DNA of 64,000 nt, from contig NC_083560.1 of the NCBI RefSeq assembly GCF_019925205.1, positions 34,022,270 through 34,086,269 on the forward strand, written 5' to 3'. Shown here piece by piece: positions 24,656 to 36,403 of this stretch (position 1 is its first letter; every line of letters starts with the position of its first letter). Source of the DNA: Metopolophium dirhodum. Lineage: Eukaryota; Arthropoda; Insecta; Hemiptera; Aphididae. The notes beneath the pieces are model-generated. The model was given only the letters and a program-made list of their open reading frames with translations, had not been told where the DNA came from and did not search any database. A program made the position numbers and the translations under genes.

Positions 24656-24991
24656 ATTTAAACTTTATCATATGTATTTTACTCATCAATCAATTTAATT
24701 TTAATGTGCATCTTATTGATTCACATTGTATGTGTTATAACTTATAACTGATGCGGGATCGGTTAATTTATCAGATAAATTCAAATAATTTAACTTGAAT
24801 GTGCGGTGGAGATTACCAAAAATAATATTTTGACTTGAGCATAAACTAGGAAATAGAAAAAATAACAGAGGTGCCAGGTATATAATTTTTATTTTTCAAG
24901 CCATAGATTGTAAAAAATTGTGTTACGTAAAAACAGTTTTGGACAACTTTTATAAGTTCTGTCAACAATTAATATGGAATCAACTTCACTA

Positions 24992-25220
24992 AAAATTTTG
25001 GGAGGCCGTATTAATCCGGAAAATAAATGGGCGGAACGTATAAACTCCGGACCGTATAAATCCGGAACTTATATCGCCGGAATCCAAAAGTTAAAAACCG
25101 TATTTGGCCGGAACGTATACCTCCGGAATTAAAAAAATCTAATAAACCGTATTTAACCGGAACGTATTTATCCGGACCGTATATTTACGGAAAGTATTGT
25201 AAATTGCCTATTTGAAACCC
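24992..25220 (+). repeat. Left inverted arm: 15-bp CCGGA(A/C)CGTATNNNN units
   Basis: About 11 degenerate units, most of the form CCGGAACGTATNNNN or CCGGACCGTATNNNN. Two longer spacers occur where a CCGGA has been lost. TTGCCTA marks the inner edge. Confidence 0.8.
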
Positions 25221-26857
25221 CTGAAAAAGAAAGTTGAGAACTTTATTGCTAGATCTTTATTGCCAGTGTTCATTTTTATTTATTACAAAGATAATATGTG
25301 ATCATAATTTGGTCATATTATATTATAATAAATTTTGTATAAATAAAAATAAATAATACCCATAATACAATATATTTTTTATTATTCTATTAGTGGTCAA
25401 TGGAGCGATGAATATGAATTTACTTTACAAAAATGTCAGTTTTTTATTTAAATCTGTTTGTAATTAAAATTATTTCTCTGTAACTTAGGTTAGGTATCTA
25501 CCAAAAAGTTAGACAGTCTTCACTCAGAATAATTTCTTGTCGTGTGCTTTAAATTTAACACATCCATTACAGTAAAGCTGTTAAATACTTGACGAATTTT
25601 TATAATCATTGGATATTTAAAAAAACAACTTTTTTTAAAACATTTAGTACCTTCACAGAGTTGAATTAAATAATAATTAAAACGTATGTCGTATGATCAC
25701 TCCAGGATGAACGCGTAATTTGTTTTTAAGAAAGTAAACTTTCGAACATTGTGGACCATTCAGTACGCTTCAGAACTATATAATTTGGAGCTTAAAAATA
25801 AGATGCAGATACATTAACAAATTACCATATTACATACCATATTATGAGAGCTCGATGGATATTTTTTCAAATAGTTTAAACAGGCAATCTGTTTAATTCA
25901 TTAATTTATGAAGTTCCTGTTTAATTGGCACATGCAGTTAATTTTTCCAACAATATATATTATTTATTTATTAAATCATCATAACCATTAACCATTACAT
26001 TGATATAATATAATATATAATATATTATATGATGTTATAATAAAATAGGATGATGTAGTCAAAAAATGCATAGTATCATAAGTACCTACAACAATTGTAT
26101 ATTTATATTATTATTTATTAATAACCAAAAGGGTTTTATATTCATTTTAATTGTATCTTAAATAGGTATAAATAAATTCTTATTGATAGGTATTGCATTA
26201 AATAAAAACAATCCAGTTTAGTTATTTTGATGGTTCAAAAAATAGTAGAAAATTGTAATATATTTTAAAATATTAAACATGTATAATAGCTAACTATGTA
26301 TTATTAGCTTGGGACTTTAAATTTTTAAAGCCTTAATGGCTAATACTTAGGTACATATTATTATTATTATAACGTCTTATCATGTTAATATTCGTATAAT
26401 AACAATTAATACATTATATTTTAATTTTCCACTATTCCTAAATACCTAATTAACAGGACAACAACGCGCGTTTTTTAACGAAACGTATAGTTCCGGAAAG
26501 TATATGCCCGATAATAACTGATCGAAAATACTGATTGCAACACAGACATGTCATATTATTATTGTGTACTGCAACTTGAATAAAAATATGAAAAAAAATA
26601 ATATTATAGGTGATAAACTATTCTTAATTGAAGGGGTCAATGGACAAAGGTGTTAACTGACATTTTTCCAAAAATGCATTTTATTGCACGAATAAAGGTG
26701 TTATAATGTTATAAACATTTTATGTTATGAGAAATGTTTGCTAAAAGATTATCTTTAACATATCGAAATACACTGTCATATGAATTCCTAGACTTTGATT
26801 CCATTAGTGCGAATATAATTGGTATTGACTATAGATAAATAAATAAATGAATGAACA
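25221..26857. other. Interior of the large TIR region, unassigned
   Basis: A+T-rich, no coding similarity recognised. Two further CCGGA-type units lie at about 26480-26512 (ACGTATAGTTCCGGAAAGTA). Somewhere here the missing C-terminal part of the MULE transposase would be expected, but none was seen. Confidence 0.4.
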
Positions 26858-26914
26858 TCAATATAATAAAAACAATTGTAAGTTAAATTTTTGTTTTAGG
26901 TATAATATACTTAC

Positions 26915-27550
26915 ATAATTTTGTATCATAGCATGTACGCTCAATAATTGATAGCCCATGTTTACTGGAACCACTTTAAAAGTAGCGTCTACATGAAGCT
27001 CCTCAATTCCAGTACCACAAAAACTTTGTGACAAAACTGGACATGCAAATATCAGGCTAGTTTTACCATCAAGGTCACGAATACAGCTCCTAAATATCGT
27101 AATGTCATAACAATTGAATCTTTGAAGATGCCCATTATCAAATAAGGATGCTAGTTCCTGAAGGTTCCCAGGCAATCTAGGCATTACTGACCTACGGGCC
27201 AAACACATTAAAGATTCAGCTGTAGGCTATGGATATAAGCTAGCTGCTATTGGATGCCTAAATCAATAAATAAGTATAAGCAATTATAATTAATTTTTCA
27301 ATAATAAAACTTCTAAAATTTACCTTAAGCACTCTTCGTCGTAAATTTCTTTTAATAAAATATTTTCAGCAGCAGCTCTTCTTTTTAGTACTGCTTTTAA
27401 AGCATCTATTAACTGAGGGGTATCATCTTCACGCTCATGATTAGAGTGAGACCTCATCACTATAATTGTTCCGTCGGCCATCTTTTTCATGGTTCCAGGA
27501 CTAAAGTGCATGGTACTTTTGCTACATTTGTAATAACTATTGAATAACAA
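26915..27550 (-). pseudogene. Mutator-like (MULE) transposase relic, FLYWCH-like N-terminus
   Basis: Two exons on the minus strand. Exon 27550-27324 encodes YYKCSKSTMHFSPGTMKKM, ADGTIIVMRSHSNHERED and a helical stretch ending EIYDEECLR. This resembles a FLYWCH-type zinc finger (DG...HxH) followed by a linker. A GT/AG intron follows. Exon 27257-26915 encodes ARRSVMPRLPGNLQELASLF ... ELHVDATFKVVPVNMGYQLL ... HAMIQNY and ends at a donor. HVDATFKVVP is the start of the MULE DDE domain, with the first catalytic Asp. One in-frame TAG occurs near 27227-27229. The rest of the DDE domain is missing. The relic lies inside the inverted CCGGA arms and may be what is left of that element's own transposase. 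Confidence 0.8.
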
Positions 27551-27841
27551 TATACAATATTTATGAACTACAAGAATTCATATAAGCTATATTTTCTAAT
27601 AATTAAAAATTTAAAGCAAAAAAAAAATTTGTAAAATATAATATAGTATTAGGTACCTATTATGTATTTCAAAATAATAAAAAGGATCGAGAGTTAAAAA
27701 ATAAAAGTATTAACAGTCAATCCACACACATTTAAGCACACCAAAGGATAATTTAATTTAAAATATCAATTTTATAATATCATATTATACACAATATATT
27801 TTGTTATATTTAAAATTATTTAATTATATAATAATTAGATT

Positions 27842-28926
27842 TTAGATTCTAAGCGGAACAATGAATGTATTGATTTTACAATGGAGTGATATTTATTTAA
27901 TTTTTTTGTGTTTGTTTGGATAATCTGTAGTAGAAAAATAGATTCGATTAGGGGCGGCGCTTACGTTATTCATGAAAAAGTGCGGCATTTTTAAAGGAAA
28001 TTTATATTAAATTCAGAATCACGCTAGCCGTCGTCGTCGCATCGGCCGGTTCCCCCACTCAATTTCGTGTATGCAGCTCGAGGCCTAGGTGGGAGCAAAT
28101 GACGACGAGTGTCTGCGGTCGGCGGGTCATAACCATCTATATTGTATAAATCACAACAAAAACCCTTCGTAAACTTCGTGCAAAAATGGCTAAGTAAAAA
28201 AAAAATATTAGATCATTAAGCACTATAAAGATGTGATATCAATTAATGCTAAGTATATTGAATTTAAGTAAACGTATTTTGTTTCAATAATTTATTTACT
28301 TGGCGAGGAATTATTTCTTAAAAAAAAATTTTGATTAATATAAATATTAATAATAATATTATTAAAATAATCATAAATATCTAACGCAGCAATGCTATTA
28401 TAAGGTGATAAACTCTACAAATTTGAAATTAAAAATCACCTTACAATAAAAATTACCACAATCTCGTTGCTCTAAAAACATTTTATAATTAGTTGCATTG
28501 CTTTCAGTTCTAGTAACATATAATAATAAAAATGTAATATTAAAAATAATTTACCGCCCAAAGCACTAGCTTAAAGTGTTTACTGGGAAATACGGCACTG
28601 GCCATTTAATTATTTTGTTCATCACACTTTGTTAATTCCTCGCCAAGTAAATAAATTATTGAAACAAAATACGTTTACTTAAATTCAATATACTTAGCAT
28701 TAATTCATTATATCACATCTTTATAGTGCTTAATGATCTAATATTTTTTTTCTTAGCCATTTTTACAAGAAGTTTACGAAGGGTTTTTTTTTTGATTTAT
28801 ACAATATAGATTCACTCTAGTGTAAAACTTTCAAAGTTGGAAAACGAAGCATTATTTCAACTACCTACTTATCGTGTACACGGAAACAAATTTTATAAAA
28901 AAAACACATCCGCTCAGAATCTAATA
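27842..28926 (+). repeat. GATTCTGAGCGGAG repeat with both ends, carrying nested insertions
   Basis: Starts TTAGATTCTAAGCGGA and ends TCCGCTCAGAATCTAA, so both termini carry the same motif inverted. Between them lie a GC-rich repeat fragment (27955-28130, reverse orientation to 43150-43250) and a long foldback element (28135-28811). The remaining host parts are 27842-27950 and 28812-28926. Confidence 0.65.
28135..28811. mobile_element. Foldback MITE (677 bp) with about 180-bp inverted arms
   Basis: The left arm 28135-28312 and right arm 28632-28811 are near-perfect inverted copies. Outer end ATCTATATTGTATAAATC, inner end ACTTGGCGAGGAATTA, about 320 bases between. Partial copies occur at 60075-60245 (one whole arm), 35385-35445 and 38390-38450. 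It is non-coding and its transcript would form a long hairpin. Confidence 0.85.
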
Positions 28927-31117
28927 TAAAATAATATATAATGTATACATAAAATTATTTATAAAAAAATGTAATAGTTATAATGTGTATTAGCTTAATG
29001 AACTATGGTTAAAAAAAAATCGGTATATATTATATATATAGTATATTTTTATTATAATATGATGTGTGATTAGGTACTTACGTGATTCCATTTTTTTTAC
29101 CATTATTGTCATATCGGTATCCATCATGGTTCATTGTAAAAGTGTGTATATATTTGAGCAGATATAATAAATATAATATTATAAATTTTGAATATTATAA
29201 TTTATAATATTCAAAATTTTAAACTACCAACATTAATCCTCCTTGAAGTCTTGTTGAAGAATGACAAATTTCAAAACTCAAAAATAAGAAATATAATAAA
29301 TAACTATATACCCGTATTGATATATATAAATTAATTATATATATAAGAGGTATAAGTAAATATTATAACTGATTTAAAATTGTTATAAAAACAAAACAAA
29401 AGAGTCTAGACATTATGCTTACTTACCTTTATAGACCTACAATTGTACGGGTTACGTGGAATTAAATATTATATTATTATTTCCAAGGATCCGCTATTTC
29501 AAATTAATAAATGATACCCATTCTAGGTAACTGTTACATTAAATGTGTCTAGACTAATTAATAATAATAAATAAAATAAAATAATATAACTTAACACAAA
29601 TTATTAGTTTTAATTTTTACCTTGTCTAAAGGTACCTAATACGTTTTGCCTTGCGCTATCACGATCTTGTCTTCTTGGTTTATTTCGACAACACTACGTT
29701 GCGATCGACAAAAAAATTTATAATTTATGCTACATATTTGCATTGTTCTAAATTATAGTTTTTAATAAAAATAAACGACCATGGTACCTACAGTATAAAA
29801 GTTTTTTTTTTTACCAATGTAACTGGTATCGTCAAGTATTAAATAGAACCTAAAAATAATTATCTGTTTTAATTTATTTAATTTTTTAAACACATTTACT
29901 TTACTATATGTACTTCTTGTTATTTTTTTAGTTGACATAATATATGTATTTTAACTAAATAAAATAAATTTAAGAATGAAGATCATAAAACATTTATATA
30001 ATAATATATAACAAAAAGTTACGTTACTTTGGGATCTTAGGGTGTTATTAGACCTGAAACAAGACAATTTTTTTTCTTATAGGCAATAAGTACTTGCATC
30101 TCATTTTTAGTTCAAATTCATCTCAAATTTAATTCTAAGTGCTCTTTTAACAAAATCGCGTTTTGGGAAAACAATATTTTTTGAAATTTTTCGCCGTTAA
30201 CTTACAAGCAAAGGCTGTAAACTAGAATATTGTTCCAACGTTAACACGTCCTGAGCAGGTCTGTGTACCTACATACAATGGTAATATCATGATTCATGCA
30301 TGATTTATGTATGATTATATGTACATTCATAAAAAAACAGGAGTTTGTAGGGTACACGCCATGTGCCATTACATTTTGCAGAAAACATTGCATTATACAA
30401 TTTCATTGTGTGTATAAAATATAATATTATAGGTAAAAGTTATAATAGTCACCAAAAATAATGTTTTTGAGTTATAATGAAATAAAAAATATCATTAATA
30501 TTCATTTAAACATCTAATTTTCTCCAAGTTTCAACTTAAAATAACTATAAAAAAATCTGTGCTTATATATTTTTTTAGATTTTTTAGTTACAATATTACC
30601 CACTTATGAGATATCTCGTTTTAAATTTCCAAGCATTAAAAATTAAACATCTTATACATTTTGAACCGAAAAATGATTTGCAAATGTTCGTGATATTGAG
30701 ATTGACTAATTTTGTAGAAATCTGAACTTAAAATCTTCATTGTTTATCTTCATAACAACTATTATGAAGAACCTTGTATTAATTGTTCAAGATTTTAGAT
30801 TTCATTGATCAATAATAAGAAAAAAAAGTTTTCAACATTTAAATTGCCTATTATGAACATTTTATCATGTAGGTAGTAGGTATAGACAGCCTCTCCCGGC
30901 CCGTTATCAGTTTGGTACCGAAAATGGTTGAAAAATACCGAGTTTATTTTTTTAAATCAAATATTTTGTAGTTTTGTACATTGCCAGGGCGATTTTTTTC
31001 AACCTTAAAAAGTTAAAAGTTGAAAAGTTATCTAAGATCAACAATGAATGAAGTAATGTATTTTAGGAAATATTTTTATAAAAGTTATAAGTTATAACAT
31101 AACTATATCAAATTCTC
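28927..31117. other. A+T-rich interval with diverged repeat fragments
   Basis: 30500-30860 resembles the inner part of the dispersed repeat (TTTTTTAGATTTTTTAGTTAC; AGAACCTTGTATTAATT), comparable with 57330-57900. The rest is unassigned. A palindrome-like AATATTATAAATTTTGAATATT sits near 29180-29215. Confidence 0.4.
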
Positions 31118-31463
31118 TGAGCGGAGCTATGAAGCTAGTGGTTTTACAATGATGTTTATTTATTTTATTTTTTTTATCCTGTATACAAAATTTCTACTAG
31201 AAGGAGTGCTTTGATTTCAATATGTAGTATCTTATCTTTTAGCAAATTGGATCAAGGCGGTACTTTAGGGACGTCATTTTTTGATTTTCTCAATAGTTAT
31301 TTAATGACACGGAAAAACCACCGACAAATTACAAAAAACCGCTAAAATTGGGATTTTAATTTCTAACGCTTTGTTTATCACCATAAAAACGAATAAAAAA
31401 ATAAATATATTTCAATATAAAATATCCAGACTGACAAATCATCTCCGCTCAGAATCGTTTTTT
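31118..31463 (+). mobile_element. Short two-ended element of the GATTCTGAGCGGAG family (about 350 bp)
   Basis: The left end TCTGAGCGGAGCTATGAAG and right end CATCTCCGCTCAGAATCG form an inverted pair. Only parts of the middle match the long family members. It shows that this repeat has terminal inverted repeats, so it is probably a non-autonomous DNA transposon family. Confidence 0.6.
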
Positions 31464-32329
31464 CTTATACAATGATAATATTATATCATTGAATTCAAGT
31501 TGTATGTGTTCTTTATTAATATTTACCTATTTGATTAGCATTACTTATAAAAGTGTCTAAACCATATACAATCTTACAATACTAGTTATATTATTATATA
31601 GTATTTTTGAAAATATAAGTTGCTTTAGTTCGATCAAAATTAAACCGATTTTAAAATTGTGTGTTATCCATATTTAAATCTACATAACAGATTTTAAACG
31701 TTTTAAAAATATATTTTTTTTAGACATTGGGAAAAGGAGGCTATTATTCATACGATACACATACAAAAAAAACTGTACTAGAATATCTATATATTATCGA
31801 ATTAGAGTAACTGACTTTCCAATTATTAAATATACCGTAGATGTATAATAATTGTATACCTAACTATTTTTATTTTTATTTTGTATCTATTTAAACATAA
31901 AAAGTACCAATATATTTTTTACCAAAACCATTGTCAAACCATTTATTTATTTATTTATTTATTTATCTCATAATTATAACACCATGTTCATAAGTTTGAC
32001 TTTGGATTCTAGTATTGTTATAGTTATGAATTAATTTTATTCGCACTTACACGAAAAGTAAAACTACATATTATGTAAAAAACATTTTTTAATTTTTTTT
32101 TTTTTTGTGTAAAGGGGGCCTATTGAAAATTATTGTCGTGGGAGTCCAATATTAGCCAGCCGACACTGGGTACAGACGATTATAAATTATAATATTTTAT
32201 TTTAATTATTTGGTGACAATTTTAAGTACCTATCTATGTTCAGTTGGTTTTCTTGTTGTGTTAATGCACATATTATATCATATAAAAATGTTGTTAAAAT
32301 TAAAAGTTTCTACGGTGGAGCGGTTATTC
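31464..32329. other. A+T-rich interval with a (TTTA)n microsatellite
   Basis: A (TTTA)n run of about 26 bases lies at 31940-31966. Nothing else assigned. Confidence 0.4.
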
Positions 32330-32610
32330 ATTTTTGAGTACGACAGAAAAATGATTTTGTCGATAACTGGTTTTGTGTAGAAACTACCTTTTTTTCTTAA
32401 TTTTTTTTCGTTTTCATGGCGCTTGGAAACTACTGGGAATTTTTTACTTTTGAGTTTTGAGCCAACAAAGTAATGACTAGATTCACTTTCCTATTAGAAA
32501 AAATGCTGAAGTATACAATCACATAATTTTTGCTGTCCTAATAGGTGATGGTAGACACAAAATAAAAATAAAATATAAAAGCACAAATCGTTGTAAAATC
32601 AATACATTGG
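32330..32610 (-). repeat. GATTCTGAGCGGAG repeat fragment, minus orientation
   Basis: Carries ACTGGTTTTGTG, CATGGCGCTTGGAAACTACTGG, TAGATTCACTTTCCTATT and TTGTAAAATCAATACATTG, in the family order. The terminal motif is lost just before the MITE at 32628. Confidence 0.7.
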
Positions 32611-32627
32611 GCCGCGGTGTGTGTGAC

Positions 32628-33099
32628 GGTAAATGGACATTTCCCCCCCCCCCCCCGACTGTTTTCGGTTTAGTAGGACATCCCCCCCTATATTTTTGAT
32701 GCGGACATTTTTCTCCAATTTTTTTTAATTAATTATTGACTAATAATATTGAATTTAACAATATAATATTATTTATTATTTAATATGAAATTTTTTTTTT
32801 AAATAAAATATAAAATATATAAAATAGTTTTTATTTTCATAAATGTAATAGATTATAAATATATATGTTTGATTAACTGAACTACTTACTTGAAACAATA
32901 AAAATTTAAAAAATAATAAGTAATTTATTAATTAATAATTTATTATATTTATGAAAATATTTGAAATTAGGCATAAATATATTTATACTAAATAATAATA
33001 TTATATTTTTAAATAGTAAACTTTTAAAAAAGGGGGGAATGTCCTACTACACCGAAACAGTACCGGGGGGGGGGGGGGGGGGGAGAATGTCCGCGATTC
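32628..33099. mobile_element. MITE (472 bp) with poly-C/poly-G termini and 9-bp target duplication
   Basis: Flanked by perfect GTGTGTGAC copies (32619-32627 and 33100-33108). The left end reads GGTAAATGGACATT, a C-run, ACTGTTTTCGG, TAGTAGGACAT, a C-run. The right end is the reverse complement in order: a G-run, ATGTCCTACTACACCGAAACAGT, a long G-run, then AATGTCCGCGATTC. Interior A+T-rich and non-coding. A 9-bp duplication points to the Mutator superfamily. A one-ended copy lies at 56680-57000. Confidence 0.87.
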
Positions 33100-33169
33100 G
33101 TGTGTGACATGGTGTGAGTTTAATTATTATGTACGTCGAAAGCAATCGGAGTATACGACAATACTTAAT

Positions 33170-33460
33170 TACGTAATTACAAATATGTTTACAAAACAAG
33201 TTTTAAACAACTTGTTTTAAACATGTTTAAAACATAAATTCAAAACATTTATTTTGAATATTTCGTTAATTGTTTAAAACGAATAAAACGTAATATGTTT
33301 AAAACAGTGTAACTCCAAGTAATATTGAGTTTTTTTTGTTTTGAACCGTTTAAAAATATATACTGTTTGAACTGCTCGAAACTCAAACAATTTTTTTTGT
33401 TTAAAAAACCATTTTGAACAGAAAAAAACAGTTCAAAACAAACAATTTTTTTAACATAAA
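33170..33460. repeat. Cluster of degenerate GTTTAAAAC words
   Basis: GTTTAAAAC, GTTTTAAAC, GTTTGAAC and GTTCAAAAC recur many times on both strands over about 280 bases. It is imperfect tandem and inverted satellite-like DNA. Open frames across it (33249-33470 minus, 33414-33746 plus) are by-products. Confidence 0.6.
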
Positions 33461-33505
33461 AATACACCAACTGATTATTAATTGTAATCTGGTGTTATGC
33501 AAGGG

Positions 33506-33744
33506 GTTTAATATAGGCAATTTACAACACTTTCCGGACAAATACGTTCCGGGCAAATACGGTCCGGATGAATACGGTTTTTACCTTTTAAGAGTCCGGG
33601 CAAATACGTTCCGGTCATATACGTTCCGGAAGAATACGGTTTATACTTATTGGATTCCGTCGAAATACGGTCCGGATAAATACGTTCCGGAATTATACGG
33701 TCCGGACATATACTTTCCGGATTATTATAGCCCCCCAAAATTTT
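33506..33744 (-). repeat. Right inverted arm of CCGGA units
   Basis: About 11 units of the form TCCGGANNNATACG(G/T), the reverse complement of the left arm at 24992-25220. Because the period is 15 bases (five codons), both strands stay open and give Tyr/Pro/Gly-rich pentapeptide translations. These are not genes. Confidence 0.82.
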
Positions 33745-33745
33745 A

Positions 33746-36403
33746 AATTAGAAAGATTTAAAAAAATTACCATATTGTTTTCATTGTCATTCAACATTTT
33801 CATCTTGGATAGTTTATATTTTTTTTTTCAATAAATAATTATGCAAGTAAGGTCAACGTTACGGCAGTGATAACGTTTGATTAGCGTATAAAATTTACGT
33901 TTATTTTATAATAATTTTTTTAAAATATTTTGACGTTTGCCAGTTAAACCATAGTTAAAAATACATTTTTTATATATCTGTGCGTTGATTTCGGATTTCA
34001 TAGTTAATCGATCAGTCAATATGGAACCTAGTTAAAAGAAAATAACTTTATATTCATACTTTTCTAGTTTATCAGAATTTTACATTCTTAAAATAACTTT
34101 CAAGGGGTGCCTGTGGTAATCCAGTGCTTAATTTTGGGGGAGGCAAAAGTACAAAATTAGCTAAACAAGACAACGGGAAACTAAGGTGAATGAGGGGAGG
34201 GGGAATGCCCCTTTTGACCCACCCCCCTCCTTGATCCGCCACTGCTTCTGCATACCCTGAACAAGAAGGCTGCGCACGCCTATGAATGAAAGTAGTCATT
34301 TTGGATGTTATTTAAAAACCATTTCCAATTCTCCTCCAAGTATACAAGGCATGTTAGTGTTTATAAGAAAAAATAATATCTTAAATTAAGAGGTTAACTT
34401 GGGAGGTACACCAGCATACGATCTCCACGTCTTACAAATGCATAACATAGCAAATTGCAGGTACGTCCAGCAGATTACATTTAGCTCTATTAGTTTAAAA
34501 ATTAGAGTGAATTGACTACTTATAAAATTTAGAATTAAGACTATTATCTAGTGAAGTAGTGAATCTCATACGGTTTTTAGAATATGAGCGGAGCGATGAA
34601 TGTATTGATTTTACAATAATGTTTTTTCTTTATTTTTATATCTGTCATTATGGGATGAGGCAGAAAAACATCTTCGATTTTCTTCAATTTGGGAGGTTAA
34701 TATTTAAAATTCTCAATAGAAATAAACCATAATATATTCAAAATATTTTGACATGTTTTGAACTGTTTACGAACATTCTCAATTTCAATTTTTTTTAGTT
34801 TTTTTTCTATCAATGTCAATATAATTTTATTTGTTGGGCTTCCAAATTTAATGCTAGACTCTTAAAATATTTTTACAATGATATTTGAAAAATATTAAAA
34901 ATTCATACGCACAATTTTGTTCATACGCATTTAAAGTTAGAATTTTGACCAAAAGATTCAAAATCACGAAAATGTGCAAATTATTTTCTAATCTAAGATT
35001 TTAAAACGTAATACAAAATTCCTTATAATGTTCTCTATCTTTATAAAAAAAAATATCTTCCTATAAAAAAGTTAAATTACATTTTAATGAGCGTTTGAAG
35101 TTCAAATTTGTGCAACATCTGATATTCCCCGATTTCTCATGTAGTGATTTTCTTATTTTGTTGTAATTCAAAAAGGAATGACCGTAGACACTTGAGATTT
35201 ATATCATATGTTTATTTTATTAATTCCTATACTTGATTAAATTTTCAAAATATTTCGATTTGTTTTGAGCTGTTTACAGAAAATTTCAATATTAAATGTA
35301 TATTTCTAGGTGGGTTGAGGGCGTTAGTAAAATGTTGCCCAGGGCTCTTAATGTCTAAATGTCACCACCTGCAACTTAATAGTGCTTAAAAATATTATAT
35401 ATTTTTTACTTAGCCATTTTTACACGTAGTTTACGAAGGGTTTTTGATAATGATAATGTATCAGTATTGTACGGGCCGGAGTAAATAATAATAATATACG
35501 AGTCCGGACACCAAACTCCTTTTTTTTACGACACTAACACCTAGGTCTAAAAATATAAAATGGAGGACTAGCTGGTGTGTAGTGTTGTAATGGCTCGAAC
35601 AGTAGTGGTCGGGATCGCCTAGCCAATACTGTCGGCTATGTAGTGCTTGTTGTGGATTATGTGTATTTGTGTATGTATGTGGGTGTGTGTACAATAAAAC
35701 AAATAATAATAAAATGGTAACACGGTTTCTGGTAATAAGTTGCTGTTGTTGTATAATTTACAATAATAATAATAATGACACAGATATATAATAAAATCAC
35801 AGCAACACAATTGTATAAAAATATGATAGTAATAAATAATTAGTGCACGGCTCTTATAGCCAGCAGCATAAATAATATAATAATTAGTGCACGGCTCTTA
35901 AAGCCAGCAGCATAAATAATATAATAATTAACAAAATAATAATGCACGACCCTTATGGCCTAACAGAATATAATATATAAATTGACCAGCTATTTAAGCT
36001 GTAAGCTCTTGTAGAGGTAAGTATGAAATATAAAAAGAACACGTGACCCTTCTAGCACACGATACTATAATAATTAGAAGATATCTGCGGCCCTTATGGT
36101 TCAACAGATTCAATATATTATAAATACATAATAATATAATAATAAAACTCACAGTTTGTGGAGCGCAGTCTAGCTAGCTGGTCCTGTGCTGAAAGATGAT
36201 ATAAAATAATACAAGGCAATGCTACAATAAATTAACAATAATATAATGATAAAAGGTGACGATTCACACACGTAAAATCTGGACAAATATAATAATAATG
36301 CCTTTATGGCTCACAATAATAAAGGATGCGGTTGTGCCGATACGGCGACATATACTCGACGATTAACACACACTCAGTAAAAAATAGTATATAGTAATAG
36401 TAT
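33746..36403 (+). repeat. Composite repeat block, third copy
   Basis: From AATTAGAAAGATTT onwards it parallels 22491-24005 with roughly 95% identity. It lacks the 280-bp stretch (junction near 34063), then continues past the point where the first copy was cut. 34575-35330 is the dispersed repeat, 35385-35445 the foldback arm, and 35470-36400 an LTR-like non-coding segment. Confidence 0.78.
35842..35935 (+). repeat. 44-bp tandem repeat, two units
   Basis: Units of the form TAGTGCACGGCTCTTATAGC followed by CAGCAGCATAAATAATATAA. There are two copies here and three in the parallel block at 38848, so the unit number changed after the duplication. Confidence 0.75.

Larger units (their letters stand above)
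21631..24876 (+). repeat. Near-identical tandem duplication, 2.38-kb offset
   Basis: The block 21631-22490 recurs at 24013-24876. By eye the only difference is four extra bases (CGGC) near 24202. The first copy runs on through 22491-24012, and the second stops at 24876 where unrelated sequence begins. The interval 22578-24005 is also about 99% identical to 36404-37830. An open frame at 23601-23801 inside it is a translation of the dispersed repeat, not a gene. Confidence 0.88.
24992..33744. mobile_element. Candidate large TIR element (8.75 kb) with CCGGA-repeat arms, MULE-like
   Basis: The left arm, 24992 to about 25220, reads AAAATTTTGGGAGG, then 15-bp CCGGA units, then TTGCCTATTTGAAACCCC. 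The right arm, about 33506-33744, is its reverse complement in order: GGGGTTTAATATAGGCAA, the units, then CCCCCCAAAATTTT. Directly beyond the right arm the sequence resumes the repeat that was cut at 24876. Inside lie a Mutator-like transposase relic (minus strand), a MITE with a 9-bp target duplication, and dispersed repeats. Long inverted arms with subrepeats suit MULEs. No target duplication is visible and 115 unexplained bases (24877-24991) separate the left arm from the break. Confidence 0.55.

Noticed and set aside
33414..33746. Tyr/Pro/Gly-rich open frames on both strands with a five-residue repeat
   Set aside because: The 15-bp CCGGA unit is five codons long, so all translations are periodic and open. 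This is a property of the DNA repeat, not a structural protein gene.
35461..35810. His/Tyr/Cys-rich minus-strand frames at 35461-35810 and 38628-38819
   Set aside because: Low-complexity translations of GT- and AAT-rich repeat DNA duplicated with the block. No family resemblance.
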